NCBI RefSeq assembly: GCF_003075435.1 | Contig: NZ_QCZJ01000007.1 | Location: forward strand, 62,001 to 126,000 | DNA: 64,000 nucleotides | From: Terrimonas sp. | GTDB lineage: Bacteria > Bacteroidota > Bacteroidia > Chitinophagales > Chitinophagaceae | Direction of reading: 5' to 3' | Shown: piece by piece, positions 19,342-28,081 of the stretch | How the letters are laid out: the number at the start of each line of letters is the position of its first letter | Position numbering within the stretch: position 1 is the first letter of the stretch | The notes under the pieces: model-generated | Database searches by the model: none | What the model was told of the DNA's origin: nothing | What the model saw: the letters and a program-made list of their open reading frames with translations, nothing else | Made by a program: the position numbers and the translations under genes

Positions 19342-19559
19342 TACTGCCTCAATTACCCCCGTTAAGTTTCGTTGCAACAACTTTGACTGCCCATCAACGG
19401 CATGGCCGGCATTCGCTTCCTACAACTTGATTAATTAGCTAAAGCTCTCTATCAAACAATTCACGAAATACAGTGCAGCGCTTCGTCAGTTTACGAAATA
19501 ACGTGTGCCTAATTTTATACCTATGCTTACAATGATATAATAAACAATTAGTTATACAA

Positions 19560-19575
19560 TGGCACGCCGCTTGTT
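19560..19575 (+). promoter_or_regulatory. Candidate sigma-54 (-24/-12) promoter
   Basis: TGGCACGCCGCTTGTT matches the sigma-54 consensus TGGCACG-N4-TTGCW at every fixed position except the -12 C. The GG and -12 G are correctly spaced. It lies 62 bp upstream of the 19637 start and 262 bp after a sigma-54 activator gene. The region between contains the repeat ACGAAATA (19464 and 19494) and the palindrome GTTGCAAC, possible enhancer sites. The ATG inside this box (19559) is therefore unlikely to be a start codon. Confidence 0.6.
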
Positions 19576-19636
19576 TTTGTCTTCGCCAATTAAGCTCAAA
19601 CTGTTGAGTTGCATTGATAACAAAGAAACGGCGATC

Positions 19637-19954
19637 ATGAAAAATTATAAATCACTCACAGATGCTTTGGATGACCTTAAACAAAGAGGTTACAAAGAAG
19701 ATTTTAAAACGCAAACAACTTGCCTGTACTGCGGCGATATTGATGTAAGGTTAGATCCGCAGGATTTTAATATAGACGAGTCGTACAGCTTTAAAGAAGA
19801 CGCAAATGGCAGCTGCCTGTTGTTGGCAATCACAAGTTCAACCGGTTTAAAGGGTACAGTGGTAGATAACTATAGCTATGAGTCTTGCAGTATAAATTTT
19901 GAGATGGCAAAGAAGGTACAGGAAAGCATTAAAAATAGATCATGTATAAGTTAA
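19637..19954 (+). CDS. Small conserved Bacteroidota protein (often labelled phosphoribosylpyrophosphate synthetase)
   Basis: 105 residues from the ATG at 19637 (MKNYKSLTDALDDLKQRGY). The N-terminal helix, the CLYCGDIDVRLDPQDF segment with its CxxC, and the C-terminal KGTVVDNYSYES stretch match a small Bacteroidota family that databases often name phosphoribosylpyrophosphate synthetase. It lacks that enzyme's domains, and I would treat the name as a mis-annotation. First gene after the candidate sigma-54 promoter; the next gene begins 19 bp later. Function unknown. Confidence 0.75.
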   Translation: MKNYKSLTDALDDLKQRGYKEDFKTQTTCLYCGDIDVRLDPQDFNIDESYSFKEDANGSCLLLAITSSTGLKGTVVDNYSYESCSINFEMAKKVQESIKNRSCIS

Positions 19955-19973
19955 TCATTAAAATAAATTTTTT

Positions 19974-20378
19974 ATGAGTGAAAGTTTTCAGCAACGGGTC
20001 AATGAATGGATGCAAGCCTGCTTTGGCGCAGCATTATCCAAAGATAAGATGGAGCGCAACCACAGGTTTTTGGAAGAGGCTTTGGAATTGATACAGTCAC
20101 TCGGTTGCACAAAATCTGAAGCACATCAAATAACAGAATATGTATTCAGCAGGCCGGTGGGAGAAACTTATCAGGAATGTGGCGGTGTTATGATAACACT
20201 TGCAGCCTTGTCAACATCGGCATCATTAAACATGTTTACCTGTGGGGAAGAGGAATTGAAAAGGATATGGAAACACGTTGAACAAATCAGGACAAAGCAA
20301 CAGGGAAAACCTAAACATTTACCATCATCCCTGCAAAATTGCCGGGTAGGATTTCGCAGAAAAGTAGCAGACAAATAA
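19974..20378 (+). CDS. MazG-like nucleotide pyrophosphohydrolase domain protein
   Basis: 134 residues, all-helical. HRFLEEALELIQSLGCT carries the E-E-x-x-E metal-binding helix of the MazG-like/all-alpha NTP pyrophosphatase fold. YQECGGVMITLAAL supplies the second acidic helix. The conserved RPVGE and the tail KHLP agree with the short standalone MazG-like family. It probably hydrolyses non-canonical or damaged nucleotides. It sits between the small 19637 gene and an alpha/beta hydrolase, all co-directional, in what looks like one operon. Confidence 0.8.
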   Translation: MSESFQQRVNEWMQACFGAALSKDKMERNHRFLEEALELIQSLGCTKSEAHQITEYVFSRPVGETYQECGGVMITLAALSTSASLNMFTCGEEELKRIWKHVEQIRTKQQGKPKHLPSSLQNCRVGFRRKVADK

Positions 20379-20397
20379 TTATATCACAATTAAAACT

Positions 20398-21471
20398 ATG
20401 GTTATGAAAAATCTTTTACGCTTCCTCATTCAAACAATTTTATTCATACACATAAACACATTTGTTATGTCACAAAACAACAAACCTGCCAAAGCAGAGA
20501 ATGATCCCAGGATCTTTAAGGAAGTCAGGGCTTTTCTTGAAGCCCTGAACTCAGGAACCGGCAAACCTATTGAACAACTCAGCCCGGCTGATGCCAGGCA
20601 GGTCCTAGCAGGTGCGCAAAGTTCAGTTACAGTTAATTACTCGGGTATTGAAGAAGCTGAACGAACAATAACACAGGATGGTGAACAGGTAAAAGTTCAT
20701 ATTGTTAAGCCGGTTAATGTGAAGCCTGGCGGCCCGGTATTCATTTATATTCATGGCGGCGGCTGGGTATTGGGCGATTACCCCACGCACAGGAGAATAG
20801 TTAGGGATCTGGTCGTGGAAAGCGGGGCTGTGGCTGTCTTCCCGGATTATACCCCATCTCCTGAAGCTTATTATCCTGTTGCTGTTTATCAAATTTATGC
20901 AGCACTTAAATGGGTGGCCAAACATGGCGATGAAATAGGCGTCGATGGCAATAACATTGCTATTGTTGGTAACAGTGTTGGGGGCAATATGGCTGCGGCG
21001 GTATCATTATTGGCCAAAGAAAAAAATGGCCCGGCCATCAAACTACAGGTATTGCTATGGCCGGTAACGGATGCCAATTTTGAAACAGATTCTTACAAAG
21101 AATTGGGTGAAGGAAGGTTCCTTTCAAGAAACATGATGATATGGTTCTGGGATAATTACTTGCCTGATAAAAATGCCCGAAAAGAAATTTACTCCTCTCC
21201 GTTGCAGGCAACGTTGGAACAATTAAAAGGGCTTCCACCTGCACTTATTCAAACAGCCGAGAATGATGTATTGCGCGATGAAGGCGAAGCTTATGCCCGC
21301 AAGCTGAATGAAGCCGGTGTAGAAGTTACGCTGACAAGATATGGCGGATTAATTCACGATTATGGATTATTAAATGCGCTGGCAGAAATACCTGCTGTAA
21401 AATTGGCACTGTTGCAGGCAGCAGTAGTAATAAGGCAGGCGTTGAATGCGGAAAATAGCATCGTCAGATGA
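20398..21471 (+). CDS. Alpha/beta hydrolase (hormone-sensitive-lipase-like esterase)
   Basis: 357 residues. After a hydrophobic N-terminus that may act as an export signal, the HSL-family hallmarks appear: oxyanion motif YIHGGGWVLGD, nucleophile elbow GNSVGGN, acid in ENDVLRDEGEAYA and His in GLIHDYGLL. It should hydrolyse small carboxylic esters. A second ATG 6 bp downstream is an equally possible start. Its stop overlaps the first possible ATG of the next frame (ATGA), and it belongs to the co-directional run after the candidate sigma-54 promoter. Confidence 0.88.
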   Translation: MVMKNLLRFLIQTILFIHINTFVMSQNNKPAKAENDPRIFKEVRAFLEALNSGTGKPIEQLSPADARQVLAGAQSSVTVNYSGIEEAERTITQDGEQVKVHIVKPVNVKPGGPVFIYIHGGGWVLGDYPTHRRIVRDLVVESGAVAVFPDYTPSPEAYYPVAVYQIYAALKWVAKHGDEIGVDGNNIAIVGNSVGGNMAAAVSLLAKEKNGPAIKLQVLLWPVTDANFETDSYKELGEGRFLSRNMMIWFWDNYLPDKNARKEIYSSPLQATLEQLKGLPPALIQTAENDVLRDEGEAYARKLNEAGVEVTLTRYGGLIHDYGLLNALAEIPAVKLALLQAAVVIRQALNAENSIVR

Positions 21472-21548
21472 CATCAGCTTTCTCTAAACATTATTTAATC
21501 ACAATATATTCTAAGCATACTCTTAGAATAAAATCAAAAAAAAAGGTC

Positions 21549-22304
21549 ATGAAAATTGTAGTAATCGGCGGAACCGGCCTTATTGGTTCGAACCTCGTAA
21601 ATAAGCTCAGCCAGCGTGGCCACACTGTAATAGGAGCTTCACCTGCCACAGGCGTTAATACCATTACAGGTGAAGGTTTGCCTGAAGTGCTGAAGAATAC
21701 TGATGTTGTTGTAGATGTTTCCAACTCTCCCTCATTTGAAAACCAGGCTGTTTTGGATTTTTTCAAAACATCTACCATCAACCTTATAGAAGCAGAAGTG
21801 TATGCGGGTGTAAAACATCATGTTGCCATGTCTGTAGTGGGTGCAGACCGTCTTCCCGACAGCGGTTATCTCCGCGCTAAAGTGGCGCAGGAGGAGATCA
21901 TTCGTGAATCCAGCGTTCCTTACAGCATTTTACGTTCTACACAATTTTTTGAATTTGCAGACAGGATCGCGCAGTCTGCCACTGTTAATGATGAAGTACA
22001 CATATCGCCTGCAGAATTTCAGCCAATAGCTTCAGATGAAGTAGTGGCGGCGCTTGCAGATGTAGCAACCGGTACACCTGTTAACGGAATTGTGGAAGTG
22101 GCCGGGCCGGTGCGTATGCCCATGAGCGAGTTCATTCGCTATTATCTAAATGCAACAGAAGATTCCCGCAAATTGATAGCAGATGAACACGCCCGCTATT
22201 TTGGTACTGAGTTAAATGATGAATCACTGGTACCCGGCGCAAACCCGCTTCTTGGAAAGATTAAATACGAAGATTGGTTTAAACTGCAATTGGCAAAAGT
22301 GTAA
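21549..22304 (+). CDS. NmrA-like NAD(P)-binding oxidoreductase
   Basis: 251 residues from the ATG at 21549, where the Rossmann strand begins (MKIVVIGGTGLIGSNLV, GxxGxxG type). The upstream in-frame ATG at 21468 would add 27 basic residues not seen in the family. It shows SDR-a/NmrA features: V-D-V-S-N-S, YLRAKVAQEE in place of the classical YxxxK site, and YSILRSTQFFEF. Proteins of this type are often annotated as nucleoside-diphosphate-sugar epimerase-like, or act as NAD(P)H redox sensors. The substrate cannot be assigned. Confidence 0.85.
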   Translation: MKIVVIGGTGLIGSNLVNKLSQRGHTVIGASPATGVNTITGEGLPEVLKNTDVVVDVSNSPSFENQAVLDFFKTSTINLIEAEVYAGVKHHVAMSVVGADRLPDSGYLRAKVAQEEIIRESSVPYSILRSTQFFEFADRIAQSATVNDEVHISPAEFQPIASDEVVAALADVATGTPVNGIVEVAGPVRMPMSEFIRYYLNATEDSRKLIADEHARYFGTELNDESLVPGANPLLGKIKYEDWFKLQLAKV

Positions 22305-22520
22305 TCTCAGGAATCCTTCCAAGGAAATCTTATTGACTGCCTTTCGTAACGAAGATGACGGGTGTCAGTTCGTTGAGGCGGCTGTAAAGGGCGTGCACTT
22401 TCCACCCGTTCGTGCATGAGACAAACCCACGTCGGCGCGGCGTCTCCGCAAAGCCGATCAGCTACACAACAAAACGGCTGGCAGTATTCCATTTTTATCC
22501 AAAATAATAACACGTTTTTT

Positions 22521-22709
22521 ATGAAGAAGTTTTTTCTACCGAGAAAGACCGAGCGAAGCATTGTGCCTATTTCATCGGAAAAGTTCCAGGAAAACATCTA
22601 CCCTGACCGGCGTGAAAAAAATATAGCAGACGGCGGTGAATTCCTGGACGATTTCTGGCGTATGAAAGATCAACCGCTTGGTGAAACAGTTGCCGAAGAA
22701 GATGAATAA
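22521..22709 (+). CDS. Small hypothetical protein
   Basis: 62 residues beginning MKKFFLPRKTERSIVPIS, rich in charged residues with an acidic C-terminus (GETVAEEDE). No export signal or motif that I recognise. The stretch before it (22305-22520) has no gene and an unusually high G+C segment. The reading frame fits the surrounding co-directional run but it could be chance. Confidence 0.4.
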   Translation: MKKFFLPRKTERSIVPISSEKFQENIYPDRREKNIADGGEFLDDFWRMKDQPLGETVAEEDE

Positions 22710-22763
22710 TTCCCGGCAGATCTTATAAGAGTTAAAATTAAATAATCAGTAAAAACAAATTTT

Positions 22764-23537
22764 ATGTTTACTCAACAATTTACATCAATTGCATTAGCTA
22801 CAGCAGCTATGCTATTCTCTTCGCCTGAAAATACTACTCTTCAGGCTGATACAAAGGGCGTAAAAAATATTGTATTGGTACACGGCGCATTTGCCGACGG
22901 CTCAAGCTGGTCAAAAGTGATCCCCCTGTTGCAGGCTAAAGGATTAAACGTGATAGCCGTACAAAACCCGCTCACCTCTTTTGATGAAGATATCGCTGCT
23001 ACTAAAAGGGCAATTGCAGAAGCAGATGGCCCCGTGCTTTTGGTTGGGCATTCCTATGGCGGCATGGTTATTTCCGAAGCAGGAAAAGATCCTAAAGTAG
23101 CCGGCCTGCTTTATGTTGCCGCTCTCGTACCCGAAGAGGGGCAAAACGTAAACGACGTCAATGCAGCGATGCCACCAACGGCGGTCGGACCTGAATTTAA
23201 ACTCAATGCGGAAGGCTTTTTGTCTTTATCCCTAAAAGGCATCAATGAGTTTTTTGCGCAGGATTTACCTGCCGACCAAAGAAAAGTAATATATGCGACA
23301 CAGGTTACCTGGGCTGCATCGGCAACAGAGCAGAAAGTATACAGCCCGGCATGGAAAACCAAGCCATCATGGTACATAGTTGCTGCAAAAGATGGGATGA
23401 TCAACCCGGACCTGGAACGTTTTAAAGCAAAGCTGATAAAAGCAACAACGCTTGAGCTTAATTCCAGCCATGTTCCCATGGTTTCTCAGCCAAATAAAGT
23501 TGCTGATTTCATTATTAAGGCGGCAGGCAGTTTATAA
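22764..23537 (+). CDS. Alpha/beta hydrolase (EstC/salicylate-esterase-like)
   Basis: 257 residues. The start of the fold reads NIVLVHGAFADGSSW, typical of the plant MES/EstC-like group. The nucleophile elbow is LVGHSYGGMV, the acid region AAKDGMINPDLE, and the catalytic His lies in SSHVPMVSQP. The first ~30 residues are hydrophobic and could be an export signal. It probably hydrolyses small esters. It is the second of three alpha/beta hydrolases in this run. Confidence 0.88.
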   Translation: MFTQQFTSIALATAAMLFSSPENTTLQADTKGVKNIVLVHGAFADGSSWSKVIPLLQAKGLNVIAVQNPLTSFDEDIAATKRAIAEADGPVLLVGHSYGGMVISEAGKDPKVAGLLYVAALVPEEGQNVNDVNAAMPPTAVGPEFKLNAEGFLSLSLKGINEFFAQDLPADQRKVIYATQVTWAASATEQKVYSPAWKTKPSWYIVAAKDGMINPDLERFKAKLIKATTLELNSSHVPMVSQPNKVADFIIKAAGSL

Positions 23538-23599
23538 ATGGATGCATAATTAGCTGCCCCGATTCTTTCCATAATTATAAAATCATAAAATCAAATAAA

Positions 23600-23947
23600 A
23601 TGAATGAGTTTTTAGTAGCGATCCACAGGGATCTCACAAGCAAGCACCCCAAACCTTCACCGGAACAAATGAAGGAAGCATTAAAACCTTACCAGGATTG
23701 GATAGCAGGTATCGCATCCGGCGGTCAGCTGGTTGCCCCGCCAAAGCGCTGGGATGTTGACGGCAGGGTAATAAGCGATGCAAAAAAAGTGCATAAAGGG
23801 CCTTTTGCCGAGGGCGCGATATCACTCGGGGGACTGTTTCTCATCAAAGCAGAAAACTATGATGAAGCTGTAGCAATTGCCCAAAAATGCCCTATCATTC
23901 AATACGGGGCCATTGTTGAAGTGCGCATGGCTATTCCCGCAGCATAA
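23600..23947 (+). CDS. YCII-related (DGPF-type) domain protein
   Basis: 115 residues. The family core is visible as MNEFLVAIHRDL, the KGPFAEG turn that corresponds to the DGPF motif, and GGLFLIKAENYDEAVAIAQ near the end. Related to YciI and dimeric alpha/beta barrel proteins, sometimes linked to extracytoplasmic-function sigma factors. No enzymatic role can be assigned. It begins 63 bp after the upstream hydrolase and ends just before a strong hairpin. Confidence 0.85.
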   Translation: MNEFLVAIHRDLTSKHPKPSPEQMKEALKPYQDWIAGIASGGQLVAPPKRWDVDGRVISDAKKVHKGPFAEGAISLGGLFLIKAENYDEAVAIAQKCPIIQYGAIVEVRMAIPAA

Positions 23948-23955
23948 CAGAAAAC

Positions 23956-23989
23956 AATGAGTGCCTCTGCCTATACAGCGGCACTCATT
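23956..23989 (+). terminator. Hairpin after the YCII gene
   Basis: A perfect 10-bp stem (AATGAGTGCC / GGCACTCATT) with a 14-nt loop, followed by TAGTAATTT. It lies 9 bp after the stop codon and probably ends one transcription unit. Confidence 0.65.
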
Positions 23990-24020
23990 TAGTAATTTAT
24001 ACTCGTTAAAAAATAAAAAA

Positions 24021-24473
24021 ATGAAAAAACGCATTAATATTAATACCGCCGAACCGCTGGCGTTAAAAGCAATGATGGCTTTGGAAACTTATCTTTCGCA
24101 AATATCCATTTCCTTAACTGTAAAAGATTTGATTAAAATTCGCGCATCGCAGATAAATGGTTGTGCCTACTGCATTGATATGCACGCGAAGGCTGCACTA
24201 AAAAATGGCGAAACCGATCAGCGTATTTTTTTGCTGAATGCCTGGAGGGAAACCAATAATATTTTCAGCGATGAAGAAAAAGCGGTGTTAGCCATAGCAG
24301 AAGAGGTGACACTTATTCATAAAAGTGGTTTGTCTGATGAAACTTATGAAAAAGCAATTGGTCTTTTTAGTGAAAACCAGGTAGCACAAATTGTGATGGC
24401 TGTTGTAACCATAAATGCGTGGAACAGAATTGCATTGAGCAGTCATCTCCAACCCGGTGAAAGTTTTGCTTAA
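24021..24473 (+). CDS. Carboxymuconolactone decarboxylase/AhpD-like peroxidase-associated protein
   Basis: 151 residues from the ATG at 24021; upstream codons back to 23961 run through the preceding hairpin and are rejected. The AhpD active-site motif is complete: NGCAYCIDMHAKAA, with the CxxC pair and downstream His. Such proteins act as thiol reductants or peroxidases. The next genes encode a peroxiredoxin and a thioredoxin-fold protein, which supports an oxidative-stress role. Confidence 0.9.
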   Translation: MKKRININTAEPLALKAMMALETYLSQISISLTVKDLIKIRASQINGCAYCIDMHAKAALKNGETDQRIFLLNAWRETNNIFSDEEKAVLAIAEEVTLIHKSGLSDETYEKAIGLFSENQVAQIVMAVVTINAWNRIALSSHLQPGESFA

Positions 24474-24481
24474 GAAACAGC

Positions 24482-24540
24482 GCAAGAGCAGAAGTGACCG
24501 GCTTAGCCGTTGAAAACTGGCCGGATTACTTCTGCATTGC
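24482..24540 (+). terminator. Large hairpin after the AhpD-like gene
   Basis: Two ~21-nt arms (24482-24502 and 24520-24540) are nearly complementary: GCAGAAGT pairs with ACTTCTGC and CCGGC with GCCGG, interrupted by small mismatches. It begins 9 bp after the stop codon. Confidence 0.6.
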
Positions 24541-24605
24541 TTGTTAAGAAAGCCGTATTCTCTTCATGTAAAAAGAAGCGGAAAATTAAATCATAACAGA
24601 TAAAA

Positions 24606-25073
24606 GTGATCGAGATGTTAGCAATAGGAACCAGGGCGCCGGAATTTGCATTGTATGCTTCGCCTTATCAAAAAATGAGATTAAGCGAACTAAGGGGCAG
24701 TAAGGTTATTCTTTCATTTTATCCTGCAGACTGGAGCCCAGTATGTGGCGACCAGATGAACCTTTATAATGAGATGGAAAAATATTTTATCCGGCACCAT
24801 GCTCAAATGATCGGTATATCGGTTGACAGCAGGTGGTGTCATGCTGCCTTCACTGAACATAACGGGTTTCATTTTCCGTTGCTTGCGGATTTTGAACCCA
24901 AGGGCGCAGTAGCCAGGCAGTATAAAGTTTATGATAATGAGGCAGGACAATGTCAGCGTGCCTTGTATGTTTTGGATGAACAGGCAATTATTCGTTGGAA
25001 TTATCTATCGCCGGTTGGTATTAATCCCGGGGCGGATGGCATTTTAAACGCGCTGGAACAATTGGATAATTAA
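24606..25073 (+). CDS. Peroxiredoxin (AhpC/TSA family)
   Basis: 155 residues from a GTG at 24606; an ATG at 24615 (MLAIGTRAPEF) is equally likely and closer to family N-termini. The thioredoxin fold is seen in KVILSFYPADWSPVCGDQM, where PVC carries the peroxidatic Cys (family: P-x-x-x-T/S-x-x-C). MIGISVDSRWCHAAF follows, and it has the KVYDNEAGQCQRALYVLDE strand with a second Cys that may resolve. It should reduce peroxides using a thiol donor, possibly the neighbouring AhpD-like or DsbA-like proteins. Confidence 0.85.
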   Translation: MIEMLAIGTRAPEFALYASPYQKMRLSELRGSKVILSFYPADWSPVCGDQMNLYNEMEKYFIRHHAQMIGISVDSRWCHAAFTEHNGFHFPLLADFEPKGAVARQYKVYDNEAGQCQRALYVLDEQAIIRWNYLSPVGINPGADGILNALEQLDN

Positions 25074-25085
25074 AAAACTATACAA

Positions 25086-25625
25086 ATGAAACAACTAATG
25101 CCTGCTGTAAATAGCAGCGATCATATTTACGGCAATAAAAGAGCACTTATTGAACTGGTAGAATACGGAGACTATCAATGCCTGTATTGCGGACGTGCTT
25201 ATCCTCTCATAAAAAATATGCAGAAAGAGCTGGGGCCGCATCTGAAGGTTGTGTACAGGAATTTTCCTTTATCAAAAAGTCATCCTTATGCTTTTGCCGC
25301 AGCTATAGCCGCAGAGGCTGCTGCGTTGCAGGATAAATTCTGGGAAATGCATGATACTGTTTTTGAGAACCAGGAAATTTTGAATATAGACAGCCTTATT
25401 GATTTCGCAGAAATGATCGGCCTTAATCTTGAAAAATTCAAACAGGATATTCAAAAAAAAGTTCTGGCAGATAAAGTGGAACGTGATTTTGAAAGCGGCT
25501 TGCGAAGCGGTGTTAATAAAATACCTTCTTTTTACATCAACGGAAATAAATATGAAGGGAACTGGGAAGAAGGCGGCCTCTTCAATTATTTAAAAAGTAA
25601 AATGGCAGAGATTGCAATTTTCTAA
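25086..25625 (+). CDS. DsbA-family thioredoxin-fold protein
   Basis: 179 residues without a signal peptide, so cytoplasmic. The active site is CLYC in EYGDYQCLYCGRAYPLIK. The helical insertion (AAIAAEAAALQDKFWEMHD) and the cis-Pro region (NKIPSFYINGNKY) match the FrnE/DsbA-like group, which is often fused to or beside Na+/H+ antiporters. Probably a disulfide reductase or isomerase. It begins 12 bp after the peroxiredoxin gene and is surely co-transcribed with it. Confidence 0.9.
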   Translation: MKQLMPAVNSSDHIYGNKRALIELVEYGDYQCLYCGRAYPLIKNMQKELGPHLKVVYRNFPLSKSHPYAFAAAIAAEAAALQDKFWEMHDTVFENQEILNIDSLIDFAEMIGLNLEKFKQDIQKKVLADKVERDFESGLRSGVNKIPSFYINGNKYEGNWEEGGLFNYLKSKMAEIAIF

Positions 25626-25661
25626 TCCGTCATAATTCATATAAGTATAATACAAAAGAAA

Positions 25662-26573
25662 ATGTGGACAAAAGAAAACATTCCTGATTTAACAGGAAAA
25701 ACAGCGATAATAACAGGGGCTAATACCGGCATCGGATATGAAATGGCTAAAGCTTTGTATGAAGCCGGTGCTGATGTTACCCTTGCTGCAAGGGACAAAC
25801 AAAAGGCCATTAAGGCATTACAAAAAATTAAAACTGAAACTATAGGAAAAGGCAGCATTGAAATTGGCATCCTAAACCTTGCAAACCTTAACCAGGTGAA
25901 AGCGTTTTCAGATACATTTAAAAATAAACATCAGCAGTTAAATATACTTATTAACAATGCGGGTGTAATGATGCCGCCACCTTCAAAAACAGATGACGGG
26001 TTTGAGTTGCAATTCGGGGTGAATTTTTTAGGGCATTTTGCGCTTACAGGGCGCTTTTTTCCATTGCTGAAAAATGCGGCAGATGCGAGGGTTATAACTC
26101 TTTCCAGCGGCGCCGCCACACTTACGGATGGTATAGATTTCAGCAACCTGAAATTAGAAAAGCCATACGACCCTCTGAAACAATATGCCGTTAGCAAACT
26201 GGCCGATACCATCTTTGCTTACGAGCTGAACAAAAGGTTAAAAACAGCAAGCCTTGATATCATTTCTGTAGTAGCACATCCTGGCGTTACACGCACCGAC
26301 CTGCAGCGCCACATTCCAAATGAAGAACTTGAATTTCAATTGGCACAAATTGGCGCTATAATGCAGCCATGGCAGGGCGCATTACCCGCGTTATTTGCCG
26401 CCACCGATCCATCCGTAAATGGTGGTGAATTTTATGGCCCTGACGGTGAAAAAGAGTATACTGGTTACCCTGCACTTTCCAAACACAATACACCGGCCAT
26501 GCACGATGCCGCACTGGCTACACATTTATGGGAATATGCAGAAGAAGCAACACAGGTAAAGTTTCAGTTATAA
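25662..26573 (+). CDS. Short-chain dehydrogenase/reductase (retinol-dehydrogenase-like)
   Basis: 303 residues with the classical SDR signature: cofactor motif TGANTGIG (~20), NNAGVM, catalytic Ser in TLSSGAA and Y-x-x-x-K in YAVSK. The ARD after the second strand favours NADP(H). The sequence resembles the retinol/WW-oxidoreductase-like SDRs annotated as 'oxidoreductase' in soil bacteria. Substrate unknown. It follows the DsbA-like gene by 36 bp in the same direction. Confidence 0.9.
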   Translation: MWTKENIPDLTGKTAIITGANTGIGYEMAKALYEAGADVTLAARDKQKAIKALQKIKTETIGKGSIEIGILNLANLNQVKAFSDTFKNKHQQLNILINNAGVMMPPPSKTDDGFELQFGVNFLGHFALTGRFFPLLKNAADARVITLSSGAATLTDGIDFSNLKLEKPYDPLKQYAVSKLADTIFAYELNKRLKTASLDIISVVAHPGVTRTDLQRHIPNEELEFQLAQIGAIMQPWQGALPALFAATDPSVNGGEFYGPDGEKEYTGYPALSKHNTPAMHDAALATHLWEYAEEATQVKFQL

Positions 26574-26775
26574 GGGCAGCAGTCATTCAAGTTGTAATAA
26601 ATTCTTCAATTTATACGGTGCATGCGCTTTGTCATATTTCTTCTGTGGTTCTATGAATCAACATACGGGAAGGATAATATGAAATTATAAAAGTTGGCGG
26701 ACTTGGTGTTAACCTGTTTAAGTAATGTAAATAGAATTATGTAACATCCATTTGAAAAAATCAGATAAACCACTC

Positions 26776-27822
26776 ATGAAAATCATATCATACTATGTAG
26801 CCCGTCAACATATTATTATGCTTATTTTATCCATTTCGGTCATTTCAGGAGGTAATAAAAACACAGTTGCGGGCATACAAAAGAGTAATAGCAAAATGAT
26901 TAAAAATACTCCGCCATTCGCTTTTGACAGTATTAAACAGGTAAAGGCCGGCGAATTAAATATAGGCTATGTGTCAGTCGGACCTCCAAACGGCGAACCT
27001 GTTATTCTGTTACATGGATGGCCGTATGACATACATAGTTATACAGCATCGGCAATCATATTAGCACAAAAAGGGTATCATGTATATGTACCCTATTTAC
27101 GGGGTTTCGGTACAACGAGTTTCCTTTCATCCGGTACTGCCCGTAACGGGCAGCAAGTTGTTTTTGCCCTGGATATTATCGCATTTATGGACGCGCTGAA
27201 TATCCAGCGGGCGGTAATAGGCGGGTTTGACTGGGGTGCACGGACTGCCAACATCATAGCCGCGCTTTGGCCGCAGCGCTGTAAGGCACTGGTTTCTGTG
27301 AGCGGTTACCTGATCGGTAGCCAAAGAATGAACAGGGCTCCCCTGGAACCCAATAATGAACTTTCATGGTGGTACCAATTCTATTTTGCAACAGATCGCG
27401 GAGAAAAAGGTTATTCTCAATATACACAAGAATTTGCAAGGCTTATCTGGCAAACCGCTTCTCCCAGATGGCGCTTCAGCGACAGCACTTTTGCCCAATC
27501 CGCAGCCGCTTTTGATAATCCGGATCATGTAGCTGTCGTCATCAATAACTATCGTTGGCGTTTAGGCTTAGTAAAGGGTGAAAAACAATACGATAGCCTG
27601 GAAGCACAGCTCGCCCTTGCACCTGTCATTAAAGTGCCTGCGGTTAGTTTGGAGGGCGATGCCAACGGCGCACCACACCCCGAACCTTCAGCATACGCCA
27701 ATAAGTTTGTAAGTAAATATGTCCATCATACAATTCATGGAGGCATAGGCCATAATTTGCCGCAGGAGGATCCTTTGGCTTTTGCCAACGCTGTTATTGA
27801 AGCTTCAAATATGGCACAATAG
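26776..27822 (+). CDS. Alpha/beta hydrolase (epoxide-hydrolase/haloalkane-dehalogenase-like)
   Basis: 348 residues from the ATG at 26776; the upstream TTG is not needed. An N-terminal hydrophobic segment (HIIMLILSISVISGG) is a signal peptide or anchor. The fold is seen in VILLHGWPYD, and the nucleophile elbow GGFDWGA has Asp rather than Ser, as in epoxide hydrolases and haloalkane dehalogenases. The catalytic His is in GGIGHNLPQEDP. It may detoxify an epoxide or halide. It ends the co-directional run begun at 19637. Confidence 0.88.
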   Translation: MKIISYYVARQHIIMLILSISVISGGNKNTVAGIQKSNSKMIKNTPPFAFDSIKQVKAGELNIGYVSVGPPNGEPVILLHGWPYDIHSYTASAIILAQKGYHVYVPYLRGFGTTSFLSSGTARNGQQVVFALDIIAFMDALNIQRAVIGGFDWGARTANIIAALWPQRCKALVSVSGYLIGSQRMNRAPLEPNNELSWWYQFYFATDRGEKGYSQYTQEFARLIWQTASPRWRFSDSTFAQSAAAFDNPDHVAVVINNYRWRLGLVKGEKQYDSLEAQLALAPVIKVPAVSLEGDANGAPHPEPSAYANKFVSKYVHHTIHGGIGHNLPQEDPLAFANAVIEASNMAQ

Positions 27823-27838
27823 TTTTACGATCATAATT

Positions 27839-28072
27839 TCAACCGTGAATGTAATTTTTTCTAAGCCTGCTGAGGGTCTCCAGCGTCATATTGAGATAGG
27901 AGGCAATGTATCTTAGCGGGATTCTGTTAATGAGTTGGCCCTGAGTTTGCAGAAATCTGTCGTATCGCCTGCCAGCACTGTTAATCCGACATAGGAAGGC
28001 ACGCTCTTCAGCCGCTCTGTAGGAGTCTTCCAGAATAATCCTACCAATTATATTGGAATAGCATACAGTCAC
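27839..28072 (-). pseudogene. Crp/Fnr regulator fragment (C-terminal HTH only)
   Basis: 77 codons matching the tail of Bacteroidota Crp/Fnr-type regulators: RRYDRFLQTQGQLINRIPL, RYIASYLNMTLETLSRLRK, the latter being the recognition helix. Full-length members are about 190 residues, and the cyclic-nucleotide-type beta-roll is absent here: the sequence upstream of 28072 changes to an unrelated plus-strand T9SS domain. This is a truncated gene, probably cut by the rearrangement that placed the sorting domain next to it. Confidence 0.65.
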
Positions 28073-28081
28073 AAAATAAAT

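Noticed and set aside
19559-19636. N-terminal extension of the small 19637 gene starting MARRLFLSS
   Set aside because: The ATG lies inside a good sigma-54 promoter match and the extension is not like the family N-terminus.
26691-26707. Second sigma-54-like promoter (TGGCGGACTTGGTGTT) before the epoxide-hydrolase-like gene
   Set aside because: Too many mismatches around both the -24 and -12 elements.
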